Source: a virus. From it: 41,584 nucleotides of DNA. The notes under the pieces were generated by a model. The model made no database searches. It was given only the letters and a program-made list of their open reading frames with translations, and had not been told where the DNA came from. Positions 16,327 through 23,574 of this stretch are shown in pieces. The first letter of the stretch is position 1; the number at the start of each line of letters is the position of its first letter. A program made the translations under genes and the position numbers. Location of the stretch: IMG/VR virus record IMGVR_UViG_3300027806_000070, positions 1 through 41,584 of that record; one strand, written 5' to 3'.

Positions 16327-18147
16327 CTATGCTGGTAGTCGTCTGATGAGGGATGCCTGTAGATTCGGCTCGCCTCGTTGAGTCAAACTTGCAAGGAGCG
16401 ACTGAACATCTGGTCGTCCACCTGGAGCAACTTGTCCTGGAGCAACACCGACCATACGACCAGTAGCGCTCAGTCCTTCTGGAAGACCCTCACCACCTGG
16501 CATTGCCGCACCTGGTTGCCCAATCATGTCGGGACTTACGATTCCTCCAGGGGTCATAGCGCCAGGTGGGGGAGTCTGTGGCTTGAACGCATCAGAGACT
16601 GCAACCTCGATTGAGGTTCCCTTCTGTCGCTCATTGATGACATAAGACAACTTGTAGAGAATGTCGGATGGGTCTTGACCTTGGCTGGCGAGCGCAGGGA
16701 TTGCCTGTGCGTAGGAAGCGATTGCTTGCTTCATCGCATCGCGCAGTTCCTCGGTGTCAACCTTCTCTTCTTCTTGAGTTGCGTTGAAGGAGAATGGCAT
16801 CTGACGACGAAGGAAATCACGGCTGATGAGTTTGTCACCGCGTGCCTGTAGTCCGAAGACAAGTGCTCGGTTCGGGTCAAGTCCAGCCATAAGACCGTAC
16901 TGCACATCAACGGTGTAGTCACCATCAATGTCGCGCTTTGGCTTGTACTTGATGTTGTATGGAGTTCCGTTGCGGGTGCCACGAAGTTGCTTTTCCATAT
17001 CGCCAAAAATCTTCTCATCAACCTTGAGTGAAAGGCTAAGGAGTTCGACAAAGGCGCGAGCAAACATTGCATGCGCTGTTTTGATTTGGGTATCAAAGCC
17101 ACCCATGAGAGCCTGCACGCCACGACCTGTGACGATGGAAGCATCAATGTTTCCGGTACGAGACTCTGGGTAACGGCTTCCTAGTCGCAGTTCGCCTTCA
17201 AGGACCTGTTGCTGAGCAAAAGCGCCTGGCGGTATTTCAATCGCAACTCGGCGTACTGCTGCAGGGTTTTCAGTAGGGATAATAGCGTCTGGTCCAAGGG
17301 CTAACTCGCTTACATCTCGTGGAACAACGATAGGAGCCTGAACTGCCTTAGTAGCAGCCTCAAGAGAAAGCAGTGCATAGCGAGCCTTGGCAACTTGAAT
17401 AGCCAAGACATCATCGAACTGACCGCGTGTTTGCGAGTCAAGAGATGGTCGCTTGACCACACGAATCATGCACTCACCCAGTGGGTTAGGTGCACGGTCT
17501 ATGACGAGGTTGTTGCGTGATGGAATGAAGAGAACATCCTGGTCCTTGTCGTGGTAGCGAACAATCTCAACCATGGAAGACGAAGCATCACGGTCATAGA
17601 TGATGTGGGCATACTCTGGGTATGCAGCCATCAACTCTTGCGTGGTCTTGTTGATTCTCTGATAGAAAGCAGTGACTCGGTTGAATCGGTCAATGACTGG
17701 GTACGAGCCATAAGCATCGAGGAAGCGGATGCGTGGCATGTTGTTGTCCATGTCCACTTCAACCTGTGCAGGCACAAAGCCATAAGTTACATACCTGTCA
17801 GCAGCGGTAAACATCTGTGTGGACAAGTCGGAGAAGTCAACGATGCCGTTGACGATTTCCTCACGCTTGTCAGCCTTCTTGCGTTCCTTCTCAGAAACCA
17901 TCGTAGGCGAGTTACAGTTGAAAGCCGGTAGGGGCGCGATGACCTCAGACAAATCGCGGGCGGAGATGTCCACCATGTTCGCAACGATTGGGTCTTGGAA
18001 TGGACCATCTGGGAACAGGTCTGGGTACACATCTCGCATGCGACCTTGACGGACGAGCAGGACTTCTTCCATACGCGAATCGCGTTCGGCGTTGTCTGCC
18101 TTGATGCGGTCAAAGTTGTCTGCAATTTCACTTGGAGTGAGCGCCAC
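16327..18147 (-). CDS. Portal protein (606 residues)
   Basis: I place the start at GTG 18147 (MALTPSEIADNFD), because AGGAGGT lies 5 bases upstream; the longer frame from 18153 would begin inside that ribosome site. The protein directly follows TerL and has the portal pattern: an N-terminal helical region, a wing with VEVDMDNNMPRIRFLDAYGSYP and QRINKTTQELMAAYPE, and a long central helix region (AMFARAFVELLSLSLKVDEK) before a Pro/Gly-rich C-terminal tail. The length is usual for portals of short-tailed phages. Portals form the dodecameric DNA channel at one capsid vertex. There is no clear sign of a fused head-morphogenesis domain. Confidence 0.75.
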   Translation of the reverse strand: MALTPSEIADNFDRIKADNAERDSRMEEVLLVRQGRMRDVYPDLFPDGPFQDPIVANMVDISARDLSEVIAPLPAFNCNSPTMVSEKERKKADKREEIVNGIVDFSDLSTQMFTAADRYVTYGFVPAQVEVDMDNNMPRIRFLDAYGSYPVIDRFNRVTAFYQRINKTTQELMAAYPEYAHIIYDRDASSSMVEIVRYHDKDQDVLFIPSRNNLVIDRAPNPLGECMIRVVKRPSLDSQTRGQFDDVLAIQVAKARYALLSLEAATKAVQAPIVVPRDVSELALGPDAIIPTENPAAVRRVAIEIPPGAFAQQQVLEGELRLGSRYPESRTGNIDASIVTGRGVQALMGGFDTQIKTAHAMFARAFVELLSLSLKVDEKIFGDMEKQLRGTRNGTPYNIKYKPKRDIDGDYTVDVQYGLMAGLDPNRALVFGLQARGDKLISRDFLRRQMPFSFNATQEEEKVDTEELRDAMKQAIASYAQAIPALASQGQDPSDILYKLSYVINERQKGTSIEVAVSDAFKPQTPPPGAMTPGGIVSPDMIGQPGAAMPGGEGLPEGLSATGRMVGVAPGQVAPGGRPDVQSLLASLTQRGEPNLQASLIRRLPA

Positions 18148-18161
18148 ACCCACCTCCTGTT

Positions 18162-20024
18162 CTATGCGTAGTTTTGTTCATATAGGTTGACTGTTACTTG
18201 CCTGGACTGGTCATACTTCGTGTGGAACATGCTCATACGATTATGAGTCCTGGCGAATGAGCGAGCACTGTTTAGACGGTCACGGCAGCCTAGTTCTGCG
18301 AACCAGAAAGCCATGACGGTATCTGTCTTCTGCGACTTAGGCGCATCCGGATACCATGTCACCAGTTGTTCTATAAGAGACTTGATTCCTTCGGAGGCGT
18401 GAGTGGACGGGAACTCTATGAGCGCTTCGTCTTCTTCATAGCCATGGAAGAGGGTCGTCAGGGATGCAACTCCGAAGTTAGAGTCCCATTTGTTTTGACC
18501 CGTGTGATGTTCGCGTAAAATTGCACCCCGTGACGACAGGTATTCCCGTACCTCACGGTCCTGAGTGAGCATGGTCTGGAAAGCGTTTTTCTCAACACGC
18601 CACTCAGAGACTCGGTATCTGTCGGTCCAACCCTTGATGAGCGCTCTGATTTCATCAGGCTTCATACCAGGCTTGTTCGAGACATCCAACAGGTATCTCT
18701 TCTGGGTGGATACATCCAATGCCAGACATACTGCTGCGGTGTAGCCAGAGCCTGCGGGGTCAAGACCGGCGATAACGATAAGTCCATCCATGCCATTGGG
18801 TCGGTTCCCTGCTTTACCGCGGGGTATGAGTCCGACATTGCGAGCGCCGTTGATAACGCCTTTGATGGCATCGGAAGGAAATGCTGAATCTTCTTGTACC
18901 TGTTGCTGCTGATAGACCATAGCCCACAGGTTCGGGGAGATGCGGGAGCGCTTCTTGTGAAGTGCTGTCCCATCCCACTTTGTGTACAACCCATCCTCGT
19001 CAGGTTCGCCCTTGCCGGATACGGGTGGCATGTTGGTCTTAGCCCAGAGGGTGACCCAGTTGGCGGGGTCCTCGTCAAACTCCAAGACGGCGGGTTGTGC
19101 GAAGTAAGTCCAAGGGGAAGTCTCGTCCGGATAGCGCATAGGGTCGCGCAGTTCAGAGTACAAATCTCTGGGTCTTAGACGGGTGCCTATAACGAGTAGT
19201 CTGCCCCCATCGTTGTCAATACGAGACATGACTTCCGACTGAATCCAGTCAATCTGCTTTTCGTACTCATGGGCGTTGGTGTGGTCCACGCAGTCATCCA
19301 TGATAATCAAATCGGCACGAGCACCGTAGATATGCCCTCGGATACCGATAGCCTGCACCGTGGGGTCCTTCTCGCCAGAGTCCCTGGCTTCGGAGGATAG
19401 GTAAATCAAGTCCTGCTTCCACGAATCAGAGTTCTTCTCAAAACCCCCTGGAGGTCCAAAGGTCAGTTGTAAGTCCTGGTATCTAGGATGCGTTAGTCTG
19501 TTCTTTATGGAGAGCAGGAACTTTTGCGCCATAGCCTGTGTCTTTGACACAATCATGATTCTGATATTAGGGTTCTGGCAAATCCGATAGACGGCGTAGT
19601 TGACCGTGATGGTCGTGGACTTCGCGTGCTCAGGTGGGGTGTTGACGATGAGTAAGTCGGGTGAGCCTTGTTCGTAGGCTATGGCAGGGTGGACATCCTC
19701 AGGGGTTCTACCCTCCAATAAGTCAATCCAATGCTGTTGATGCTTGAAAACCTTAGTTCCCAGGTACTTCTCAGAGAACTCGGCAAAGGGTGGTACTTCG
19801 CCTCGTGCCCCGCCTATCTCACCCCTGGCGGTCATGGACCGTACTTTGTCGATGGCGGTAGCAAACTCAGAGTCAGTTTTTCGATAGTACTCGTAAGTTT
19901 TGATGCTTCGTCCAACGGCATCCATGGCTCGTTGGACTGAGTAGCCTTGCATCAGAAAATCTATGATTTGCTTCTTGATGGCATCGCTTTTGTGAGAAGC
20001 AGCGGTAGTTCGTTTTCTTTCCAT
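18162..20024 (-). CDS. terL: Terminase large subunit, TerL (620 residues)
   Basis: ATG 20024; an in-frame TTG at 20036 would add four residues, and neither has a good ribosome site. Numbering from the TTG start, residues 15-50 look like a helix-turn-helix (IIDFLMQGYSVQRAMDAVG). The ATPase has a degenerate Walker A (NTPPEHAKSTT, 132-142), Walker B LIIMDD (243-248) and a GTRLRPRDLY coupling segment. The RNase H-like nuclease begins with GLDPAG (424-429). TerL cuts concatemeric DNA and drives packaging through the portal. No separate small terminase gene is recognisable beside it; the N-terminal HTH may partly replace that function. It starts the leftward late operon. Confidence 0.9.
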   Translation of the reverse strand: MERKRTTAASHKSDAIKKQIIDFLMQGYSVQRAMDAVGRSIKTYEYYRKTDSEFATAIDKVRSMTARGEIGGARGEVPPFAEFSEKYLGTKVFKHQQHWIDLLEGRTPEDVHPAIAYEQGSPDLLIVNTPPEHAKSTTITVNYAVYRICQNPNIRIMIVSKTQAMAQKFLLSIKNRLTHPRYQDLQLTFGPPGGFEKNSDSWKQDLIYLSSEARDSGEKDPTVQAIGIRGHIYGARADLIIMDDCVDHTNAHEYEKQIDWIQSEVMSRIDNDGGRLLVIGTRLRPRDLYSELRDPMRYPDETSPWTYFAQPAVLEFDEDPANWVTLWAKTNMPPVSGKGEPDEDGLYTKWDGTALHKKRSRISPNLWAMVYQQQQVQEDSAFPSDAIKGVINGARNVGLIPRGKAGNRPNGMDGLIVIAGLDPAGSGYTAAVCLALDVSTQKRYLLDVSNKPGMKPDEIRALIKGWTDRYRVSEWRVEKNAFQTMLTQDREVREYLSSRGAILREHHTGQNKWDSNFGVASLTTLFHGYEEDEALIEFPSTHASEGIKSLIEQLVTWYPDAPKSQKTDTVMAFWFAELGCRDRLNSARSFARTHNRMSMFHTKYDQSRQVTVNLYEQNYA

Positions 20025-20061
20025 AGGTTGTACCAAGGCGGGCTTATGGGAGCCTTGGGCT

Positions 20062-20215
20062 TACTCCTAACCGAAGGGCGTAGTCCTAACGAAGCCCGAA
20101 GGTTAGGGCTTCTTTTAGGGGGCGACCCTTGGGGTCGCTGCTTAGCGTTCGGAGGCTCCGGCGATTTCGCCTCCTCACTTATACTATAGGTGTCCAGAAG
20201 GGTCCTACCGGACAC
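20062..20215. other. Cluster of inverted repeats upstream of TerL
   Basis: Several hairpins are packed together: CCTAACC (20066-20072) with GGTTAGG (20101-20107); GAAGCCC (20091-20097) with GGGCTTC (20106-20112) followed by TTTT on the plus strand; GCGACCC (20122-20128) with GGGTCGC (20132-20138); GGCG (20160-20163) with CGCC (20168-20171) inside GGAG/CTCC; and GTGTCC (20190-20195) with GGACAC (20210-20215). The first two compete for the same bases, so they could form an on/off switch in the leader of the TerL transcript. An open frame crosses the region but looks like a by-product of the repeats. Confidence 0.6.
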
Positions 20216-20660
20216 TTTCTGGGGTGTGATTTATGCCACATCCTATGGATGTAGTAAAAGTGCAGGTCAGAAGGCATATACGAATCCTAGCAAACTTATG
20301 TAGGTAGAGATATACACACACGCTCGCCCCCATTTTATAAACCCTGGGGTCTCGCTCATCCACTTGCAAGCGCTTTTGCATGCAATCACTCATCACTTTG
20401 CAAGGCATGGCATGCCAAGCATTGGCAGGAGCAAGCACTAGCGGGCGCGGTGGCACTTACTCCCTCATCCCTAGTCGCGCCCCGTGCAGACATAGCCCCG
20501 CGCCCCGCATGGTCTGCCCTGCCCGCGTTTAGACACCTGCCCCGCGGACATCGCCCCGCCCCGCATCCTCCGGCAGGTAGTTGAAAGTTCAACAACCTAA
20601 CCCTCTTCCCGTCTCACATATTGAGATGCCGTCTCATAAAAAAATCTTTGCGACTTGCCC
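20216..20660. other. Non-coding control region between late and early blocks
   Basis: No convincing gene lies between the TerL start and 20780. The left part (20220-20340) is AT-richer, the part from about 20440 to 20580 is very GC-rich with repeated CCCCGC units. Visible palindromes are TGGCATGCCA (20408-20417) and GTTGAA-AG-TTCAAC (20580-20593). One GTTTAGAC site is at 20527-20534. A second inverted repeat pairs TCTCA with TGAGA near 20617-20632. The divergent arrangement makes it the likely site of late/early switching, and possibly of replication initiation. I could not find a convincing sigma-70-type promoter facing TerL. Confidence 0.55.
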
Positions 20661-20668
20661 GTTTAGAC

Positions 20669-20697
20669 TTGACACCTACCGGCACGAGGACAAAGAT
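20669..20697 (+). promoter_or_regulatory. Early promoter for the rightward operon
   Basis: TTGACA (20669-20674) is a perfect -35 box; 17 bases later AAAGAT (20692-20697) is a weak -10 that keeps the key A at position 2 and T at position 6. A GTTTAGAC copy (20661-20668) lies directly against the -35 box, which is a natural place for a regulator. Transcription would start near 20704, about 75 bases before the first early ATG. Confidence 0.55.
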
Positions 20698-20722
20698 GCG
20701 CACTACAACTGAATAATGACGA

Positions 20723-20739
20723 GGTGGCAAAGCGCCACC
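20723..20739 (+). other. Leader hairpin GGTGGC/GCCACC
   Basis: GGTGGC (20723-20728), loop AAAGC, GCCACC (20734-20739): a perfect 6-bp GC-rich stem in the untranslated leader between the predicted promoter and the first gene. There is no T-tract. It could stabilise the early mRNA or limit ribosome access. Confidence 0.5.
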
Positions 20740-20747
20740 CGTAGCGA

Positions 20748-20765
20748 TTAGAACAAGTGTTCTAA
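20748..20765. promoter_or_regulatory. Perfect palindrome resembling a LexA (SOS) box
   Basis: TTAGAACA-AG-TGTTCTAA has 8-base arms with a 2-base centre. Its core, GAAC-N4-GTTC, is the same pattern as the LexA operator of Gram-positive bacteria and actinobacteria. It lies 15 bases before the first early ATG, so a bound repressor would block elongation or initiation into the operon. Binding by host LexA is inference; a phage regulator is the alternative. Confidence 0.5.
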
Positions 20766-20779
20766 GACTGGAGCAAGAC

Positions 20780-21325
20780 ATGAATCGCGAGACATGGCTG
20801 AAAGAGTTGGCGAATCGCGCCATTCCATTCATAACCAATCACTACCCCTATGCCGAAGAGGAGGTGTCCGTTCGCCTCTCCTGCGGATTCCCTGCAACTC
20901 AAGGCAAGCGCAAGAAGGTAACCGCCTCCCTCATCCCTCCGACTAACTCCGATGAGTTCAATGCCGAGGTTTTTGTCACTCCGGAAATCGACACCGATGA
21001 AGAGGTGGCGCGTGCCGTGCTCCCTCTCCTCGTAGCCGTAGTGCTTGGCGATTACAAGCAAGGAGCCACCTATCGCCAAGCAATCCAAGCGCTCCGTCTA
21101 AACGCGGAGGGCTTGCCATCATGGGCTGAGAACATCCTCAGCCAACTCCCCGCCTACCCTCACGCCTCCGTCACCCTGCCGGAGGTCAAGAAGCAGACCA
21201 CCCGCCTCTTGAAGGTGGCGTGCCTCCCCTGCAACTATATCGCCCGAGTCTCGCGTGCCACGCTTGACCGTTTAGGCACACCCGTGTGCCCTGCATGCCA
21301 TCAATCATTCACCGAAGCCAACTAA
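20780..21325 (+). CDS. SprT-like protein with lost metallopeptidase motif (181 residues)
   Basis: ATG 20780 after the leader AGACTGGAG. The architecture is that of the SprT-like proteins common in actinophages: N-terminal helix (RETWLKELANRAIPFI), VRLSCGFP strand, a central helix, then RLLKVACLPCNYIARVSRA and a C-terminal zinc ribbon with Cys148, Cys151, Cys170 and Cys173. The central helix should carry HExxH; here residues 77-90 read ARAVLPLLVAVVLG with no His or Glu in place. The zinc ribbon is intact. It is therefore probably not a protease; a DNA- or protein-binding role at the early promoter stage is possible. It is first in the early operon, which suggests regulation or host take-over. 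Confidence 0.7.
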   Translation: MNRETWLKELANRAIPFITNHYPYAEEEVSVRLSCGFPATQGKRKKVTASLIPPTNSDEFNAEVFVTPEIDTDEEVARAVLPLLVAVVLGDYKQGATYRQAIQALRLNAEGLPSWAENILSQLPAYPHASVTLPEVKKQTTRLLKVACLPCNYIARVSRATLDRLGTPVCPACHQSFTEAN

Positions 21326-21352
21326 CCGTTTAGACGATAGGAGACTGGAACC

Positions 21353-22078
21353 ATGGAAACTTTCGGAATCGAACTAGAGGTGAGCGACATATCCATCCCG
21401 AGCGCTCAATCCCTCATCAACCGCGCCGGCATCGCTTGGCAGGTCAAGCGTGACGGAACGCATCATGTCAGCGCCGAGGCAGTTAGCCCGATTCTGACCG
21501 CCGAGCGTTTAGACGAGGCAAAGACCGCAACCCGTGCACTCCGCATCGGTGGCGCAACCGTGAACAAGCAGTGCGGACTCCATGTCCATCTTGGCGCGGA
21601 TGAATACGGGCTGGAGGGCTTGGCGAATCTCGCGTGGAACTGGAACCTCGCGCATGCCACCATCGGCGCGCTCGTTGCTCCATCCCGTCTAAACAATCGG
21701 TTTTGCGTGCCGGTGGCGCTTGCGGAACTCGATTCTCAAGTGGAGACAATCCGCAACGGCTCCATCCGCAACATCGGACTAAATGGGCGCTATCGCTCCC
21801 TCAACTTCGATGCGTACCGTAACCACGGAACCGTGGAGGTACGCCTACATCACGGAACTCTCAACGGCTCCAAGGTCAAAGCATGGGCAGAGTTCGTCAG
21901 CGCCATCGCGAACTACTCCAAGGCGGGAAGCCGTTTAGACCACTCCAACGAGTGGAGCCAACCCGTGGACAGAGTTGCCAAGGTAGGCGAACTCCTCGAC
22001 CTTCTCACCCTTGTGGGAACCCTCAGCGAGGCAACCAACCGTTACCTCAAAGGCAGAGCGGACGAACTAGCCCGCTAA
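21353..22078 (+). CDS. Amidoligase-family enzyme (241 residues)
   Basis: ATG 21353 after AGACTGGA. It has FGIELE (4-9), CGLHVHLG (74-81), then NGRYRSLN (144-151) and HGTVEVRLHHGTLN (158-171) and a WAEFV helix. These are the signature elements of the Amidoligase_2 (COOH-NH2 ligase) family, related to glutamine synthetase-like and ATP-grasp-type ligases that join an amine to a carboxylate with ATP. The acidic residues E7 and E9 and the His/Arg cluster are the expected metal and nucleotide ligands. A stand-alone class II glutaminase at 22770 can supply ammonia or an amine. In published genome surveys such pairs are linked to peptide or cell-wall modification. The substrate here is unknown. It contains three GTTTAGAC-type sites inside the gene. 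Confidence 0.85.
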   Translation: METFGIELEVSDISIPSAQSLINRAGIAWQVKRDGTHHVSAEAVSPILTAERLDEAKTATRALRIGGATVNKQCGLHVHLGADEYGLEGLANLAWNWNLAHATIGALVAPSRLNNRFCVPVALAELDSQVETIRNGSIRNIGLNGRYRSLNFDAYRNHGTVEVRLHHGTLNGSKVKAWAEFVSAIANYSKAGSRLDHSNEWSQPVDRVAKVGELLDLLTLVGTLSEATNRYLKGRADELAR

Positions 22079-22087
22079 CCGCGGGCA

Positions 22088-22150
22088 GGGGTGGACAGCG
22101 TAGGCGGGTGCAACTCCCGCCCACCCCACGAACGCGACGGAAAGACCGTC
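22088..22150 (+). ncRNA. tRNA-like minihelix (acceptor plus T-arm) followed by a hairpin
   Basis: GGGGTGG (22088-22094) pairs with CCACCCC (22121-22127), 7 bp; inside, immediately adjacent, GCGGG (22104-22108) pairs with CCCGC (22116-22120), 5 bp, closing a 7-base loop TGCAACT. A 7-bp acceptor stem stacked on a 5-bp arm with a 7-base loop is the geometry of a tRNA top half; the loop keeps the C and A of TTCRA. D and anticodon arms are replaced by 9 bases (22095-22103). No CCA follows (ACGAA instead). A second hairpin GACGG/CCGTC is at 22136-22150. There is no T-tract, so it is not a simple terminator. Whether it is processed is unknown. Confidence 0.5.
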
Positions 22151-22175
22151 AGCGTTTAGACAAGACTGGAGAATC

Positions 22176-22340
22176 ATGAAAGCGCAAGAGCAACTCACCG
22201 CATGGTTATGGAAAGTCGGAACCCTCGACATTTCTGCCAATCATCAAGACCTCCTAGACCTTCTCCTCAGGTATAGCGCGGAACTCAATTACATCACGCA
22301 GAAGGCAGAGCACGAGCACGCAACCGGAAGGAATGTCTAA
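22176..22340 (+). CDS. Small helical protein (54 residues)
   Basis: ATG 22176 with the leader AGACTGGAG 5 bases upstream, stop TAA 22338-22340 inside a GTCTAAAC site, two bases before the next ATG. The protein (MKAQEQLTAWLWKVGTLDIS...) is predicted helical, with Leu-rich DLLDLLLRY and a His/Glu tail. No family is recognised. It lies between the amidoligase and small zinc proteins in the early operon, so an accessory or host-directed role is likely. Confidence 0.6.
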   Translation: MKAQEQLTAWLWKVGTLDISANHQDLLDLLLRYSAELNYITQKAEHEHATGRNV

Positions 22341-22342
22341 AC

Positions 22343-22492
22343 ATGAAACTGACCAAGCGCGGGCGCATCGTTGTCGCCCTCCTCACCACGCTCGCCATTA
22401 CTGGCATCTACTACATCGCCACCCATATCTGGTGGGATGGCTCCGGATGGTGCTTCGGTACCGTCATCGAATGCCTGGACGGTAACTCATGA
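22343..22492 (+). CDS. Single-pass membrane protein (49 residues)
   Basis: ATG 22343 directly follows a GTCTAAAC site containing the previous stop. A positive N-terminus (MKLTKRGR) precedes a hydrophobic helix (IVVALLTTLAITGIYYIA), then a Trp-rich outer segment with two Cys (HIWWDGSGWCFGTVIECLDG). The topology is N-in by the positive-inside rule, with a possible disulphide outside. The next gene overlaps by 4 bases (ATGA). A role at the membrane during infection, such as exclusion of other phages, is only a guess. Confidence 0.6.
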   Translation: MKLTKRGRIVVALLTTLAITGIYYIATHIWWDGSGWCFGTVIECLDGNS

Positions 22493-22563
22493 GCGACCGT
22501 CTAAACGAAAGAGTCATCTGCGGGGATTGCCTGCGCCCTTCATGCAAAGGATGTGAACGATGA
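22489..22563 (+). CDS. Tiny zinc-knuckle-like protein (24 residues)
   Basis: ATG 22489 overlaps the previous stop (ATGA) and TGA 22561-22563 overlaps the next ATG. The sequence MSDRLNERVICGDCLRPSCK then GCER has four Cys in a C-x2-C-x4-C-x2-C spacing, which can hold one zinc ion. It contains GTCTAAAC read as Arg-Leu-Asn. This is far below normal gene-calling length, but the two ATGA overlaps support translation. Confidence 0.5.
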   Translation: MSDRLNERVICGDCLRPSCKGCER

Positions 22564-22715
22564 GCACGATGTGTTTACACTGCCAAGAGGAGAAGGATAT
22601 TTCTATCGTCTGGCTAAAGAAGAAGAACACCCGCGGGCGAGAGTACTTCCGGCGGGATGCGATGTGCCAAGAGTGTCGGGAAGAAATCCGGCGCGATGGT
22701 GGAGATGTGCGATGA
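22560..22715 (+). CDS. Small zinc-ribbon protein (51 residues)
   Basis: ATG 22560, ATGA overlap with the upstream gene. MSTMCLHCQEEKD at the start and AMCQECREEIRRDGG near the end give a C-x2-C ... C-x2-C ribbon with about 29 residues between the pairs; the middle is basic (VWLKKKNTRGREYFRRD). Similar small ribbon proteins are often encoded by actinophages and may bind nucleic acid or RNA polymerase. The spacing of the knuckles, not a database hit, is the evidence. Confidence 0.6.
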   Translation: MSTMCLHCQEEKDISIVWLKKKNTRGREYFRRDAMCQECREEIRRDGGDVR

Positions 22716-22721
22716 GCACAG

Positions 22722-22730
22722 TGCTATACT
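22722..22730 (+). promoter_or_regulatory. Candidate extended -10 promoter before the glutaminase gene
   Basis: TGC-TATACT (22722-22730) matches the extended -10 pattern TGN-TATAAT with one base changed; there is no recognisable -35 box. The start site would be near 22737, leaving a short leader with AGACTGGAG before ATG 22770. Confidence 0.4.
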
Positions 22731-22769
22731 CAGCCCCTCAACAACCCGACAGACTGGAGACTAACTAAC

Positions 22770-23558
22770 ATGTGTGGAATCGCAGGCTATTGCCTCAGCA
22801 CTCAGCAACATCAGACCGCCGAGATTGCAGACCTTGCAGGTCAGATGCTTCTCGACATCGAACACCGCGGACAACACGCGACCGGCTCAGCATGGATTGA
22901 CTCAGGCTCCGGCGGGCGGGTCATCCGCAAGGCACCTATCCCTGCCTCACAATATGTGCGCAGGGCAGGCGCTCACCTATGCAGGCGGGCACAAACCGCT
23001 ATCTTGCACACGCGATGGGCAACGCAAGGCACACCGCAGAACAACAACAACAACCACCCCATCCCTCGCGGGCGCATCGTGCTCACACACAACGGGCACA
23101 TCGCCAACGACAAGGACTTGTTTAGACAGTTACGGGTCAAGCGACACGGACTTGTTGACTCCGAGGCAGTGACCGCACTCCTCGCCTTCGGCAAAGACCA
23201 CCCGACCCAACTCCTCACCGAGGTGGAGGGCACCGCATCGCTGGCTTGGCTTGAACAGGACAAGCCCGACACCCTGCACCTTGCACGAGTCAACTCATCC
23301 CCACTCTGGATTGGTCAGACGACTGGTGGCTCACTTGTCTATGGCTCCACCGAGGAAACTATCGAACACGCTGGCATCATGCTAGACAGCGACCTCGCTT
23401 GGAAATACAGCGCCTCCGAGGGCGAGTACTTCAAGGTCAAGGCTGGCAAGATTGTCGAGTTCAACCGATTTACCCCGCGCAAGTCAACCAAGAGTTATCG
23501 CGGATGGTGGGAGTACGATGGATGGACAGACGAGGAGACGGAGCAACTTGCCATCTAA
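22770..23558 (+). CDS. Stand-alone class II glutamine amidotransferase (262 residues)
   Basis: ATG 22770 after AGACTGGAG. It begins MCGIAGY, so Cys2 becomes the N-terminal nucleophile after Met removal. The other signature elements follow in order: EHRGQHATG (31-39), LHTRWATQGTPQ (79-90), LTHNGHIAN (105-113) and VDSE (129-132). These are the glutamine-binding and oxyanion residues of the Ntn-hydrolase glutaminase domain of PurF, GlmS and asparagine synthetase. No synthetase, SIS or phosphoribosyltransferase domain is attached, so the ammonia must go to a separate partner. The amidoligase two to three genes upstream is the obvious one. The combined product is unknown. Confidence 0.88.
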   Translation: MCGIAGYCLSTQQHQTAEIADLAGQMLLDIEHRGQHATGSAWIDSGSGGRVIRKAPIPASQYVRRAGAHLCRRAQTAILHTRWATQGTPQNNNNNHPIPRGRIVLTHNGHIANDKDLFRQLRVKRHGLVDSEAVTALLAFGKDHPTQLLTEVEGTASLAWLEQDKPDTLHLARVNSSPLWIGQTTGGSLVYGSTEETIEHAGIMLDSDLAWKYSASEGEYFKVKAGKIVEFNRFTPRKSTKSYRGWWEYDGWTDEETEQLAI

Positions 23559-23574
23559 CCCACGCCACGCAGAC

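Noticed and set aside
19961-20215. 84-residue frame crossing the TerL start and the hairpin cluster
   Set aside because: Its sequence is dictated by the inverted repeats (Pro/Arg/Ser/Lys) and it overlaps the TerL start; kept as a structured non-coding region.
20216-20660. Origin of replication
   Set aside because: Palindromes and a skewed composition are present, but there are no iterons or DnaA-box cluster that I can recognise.
22088-22127. Complete tRNA gene
   Set aside because: The D and anticodon arms and the CCA end are missing; only an acceptor/T-arm-like minihelix is supported.
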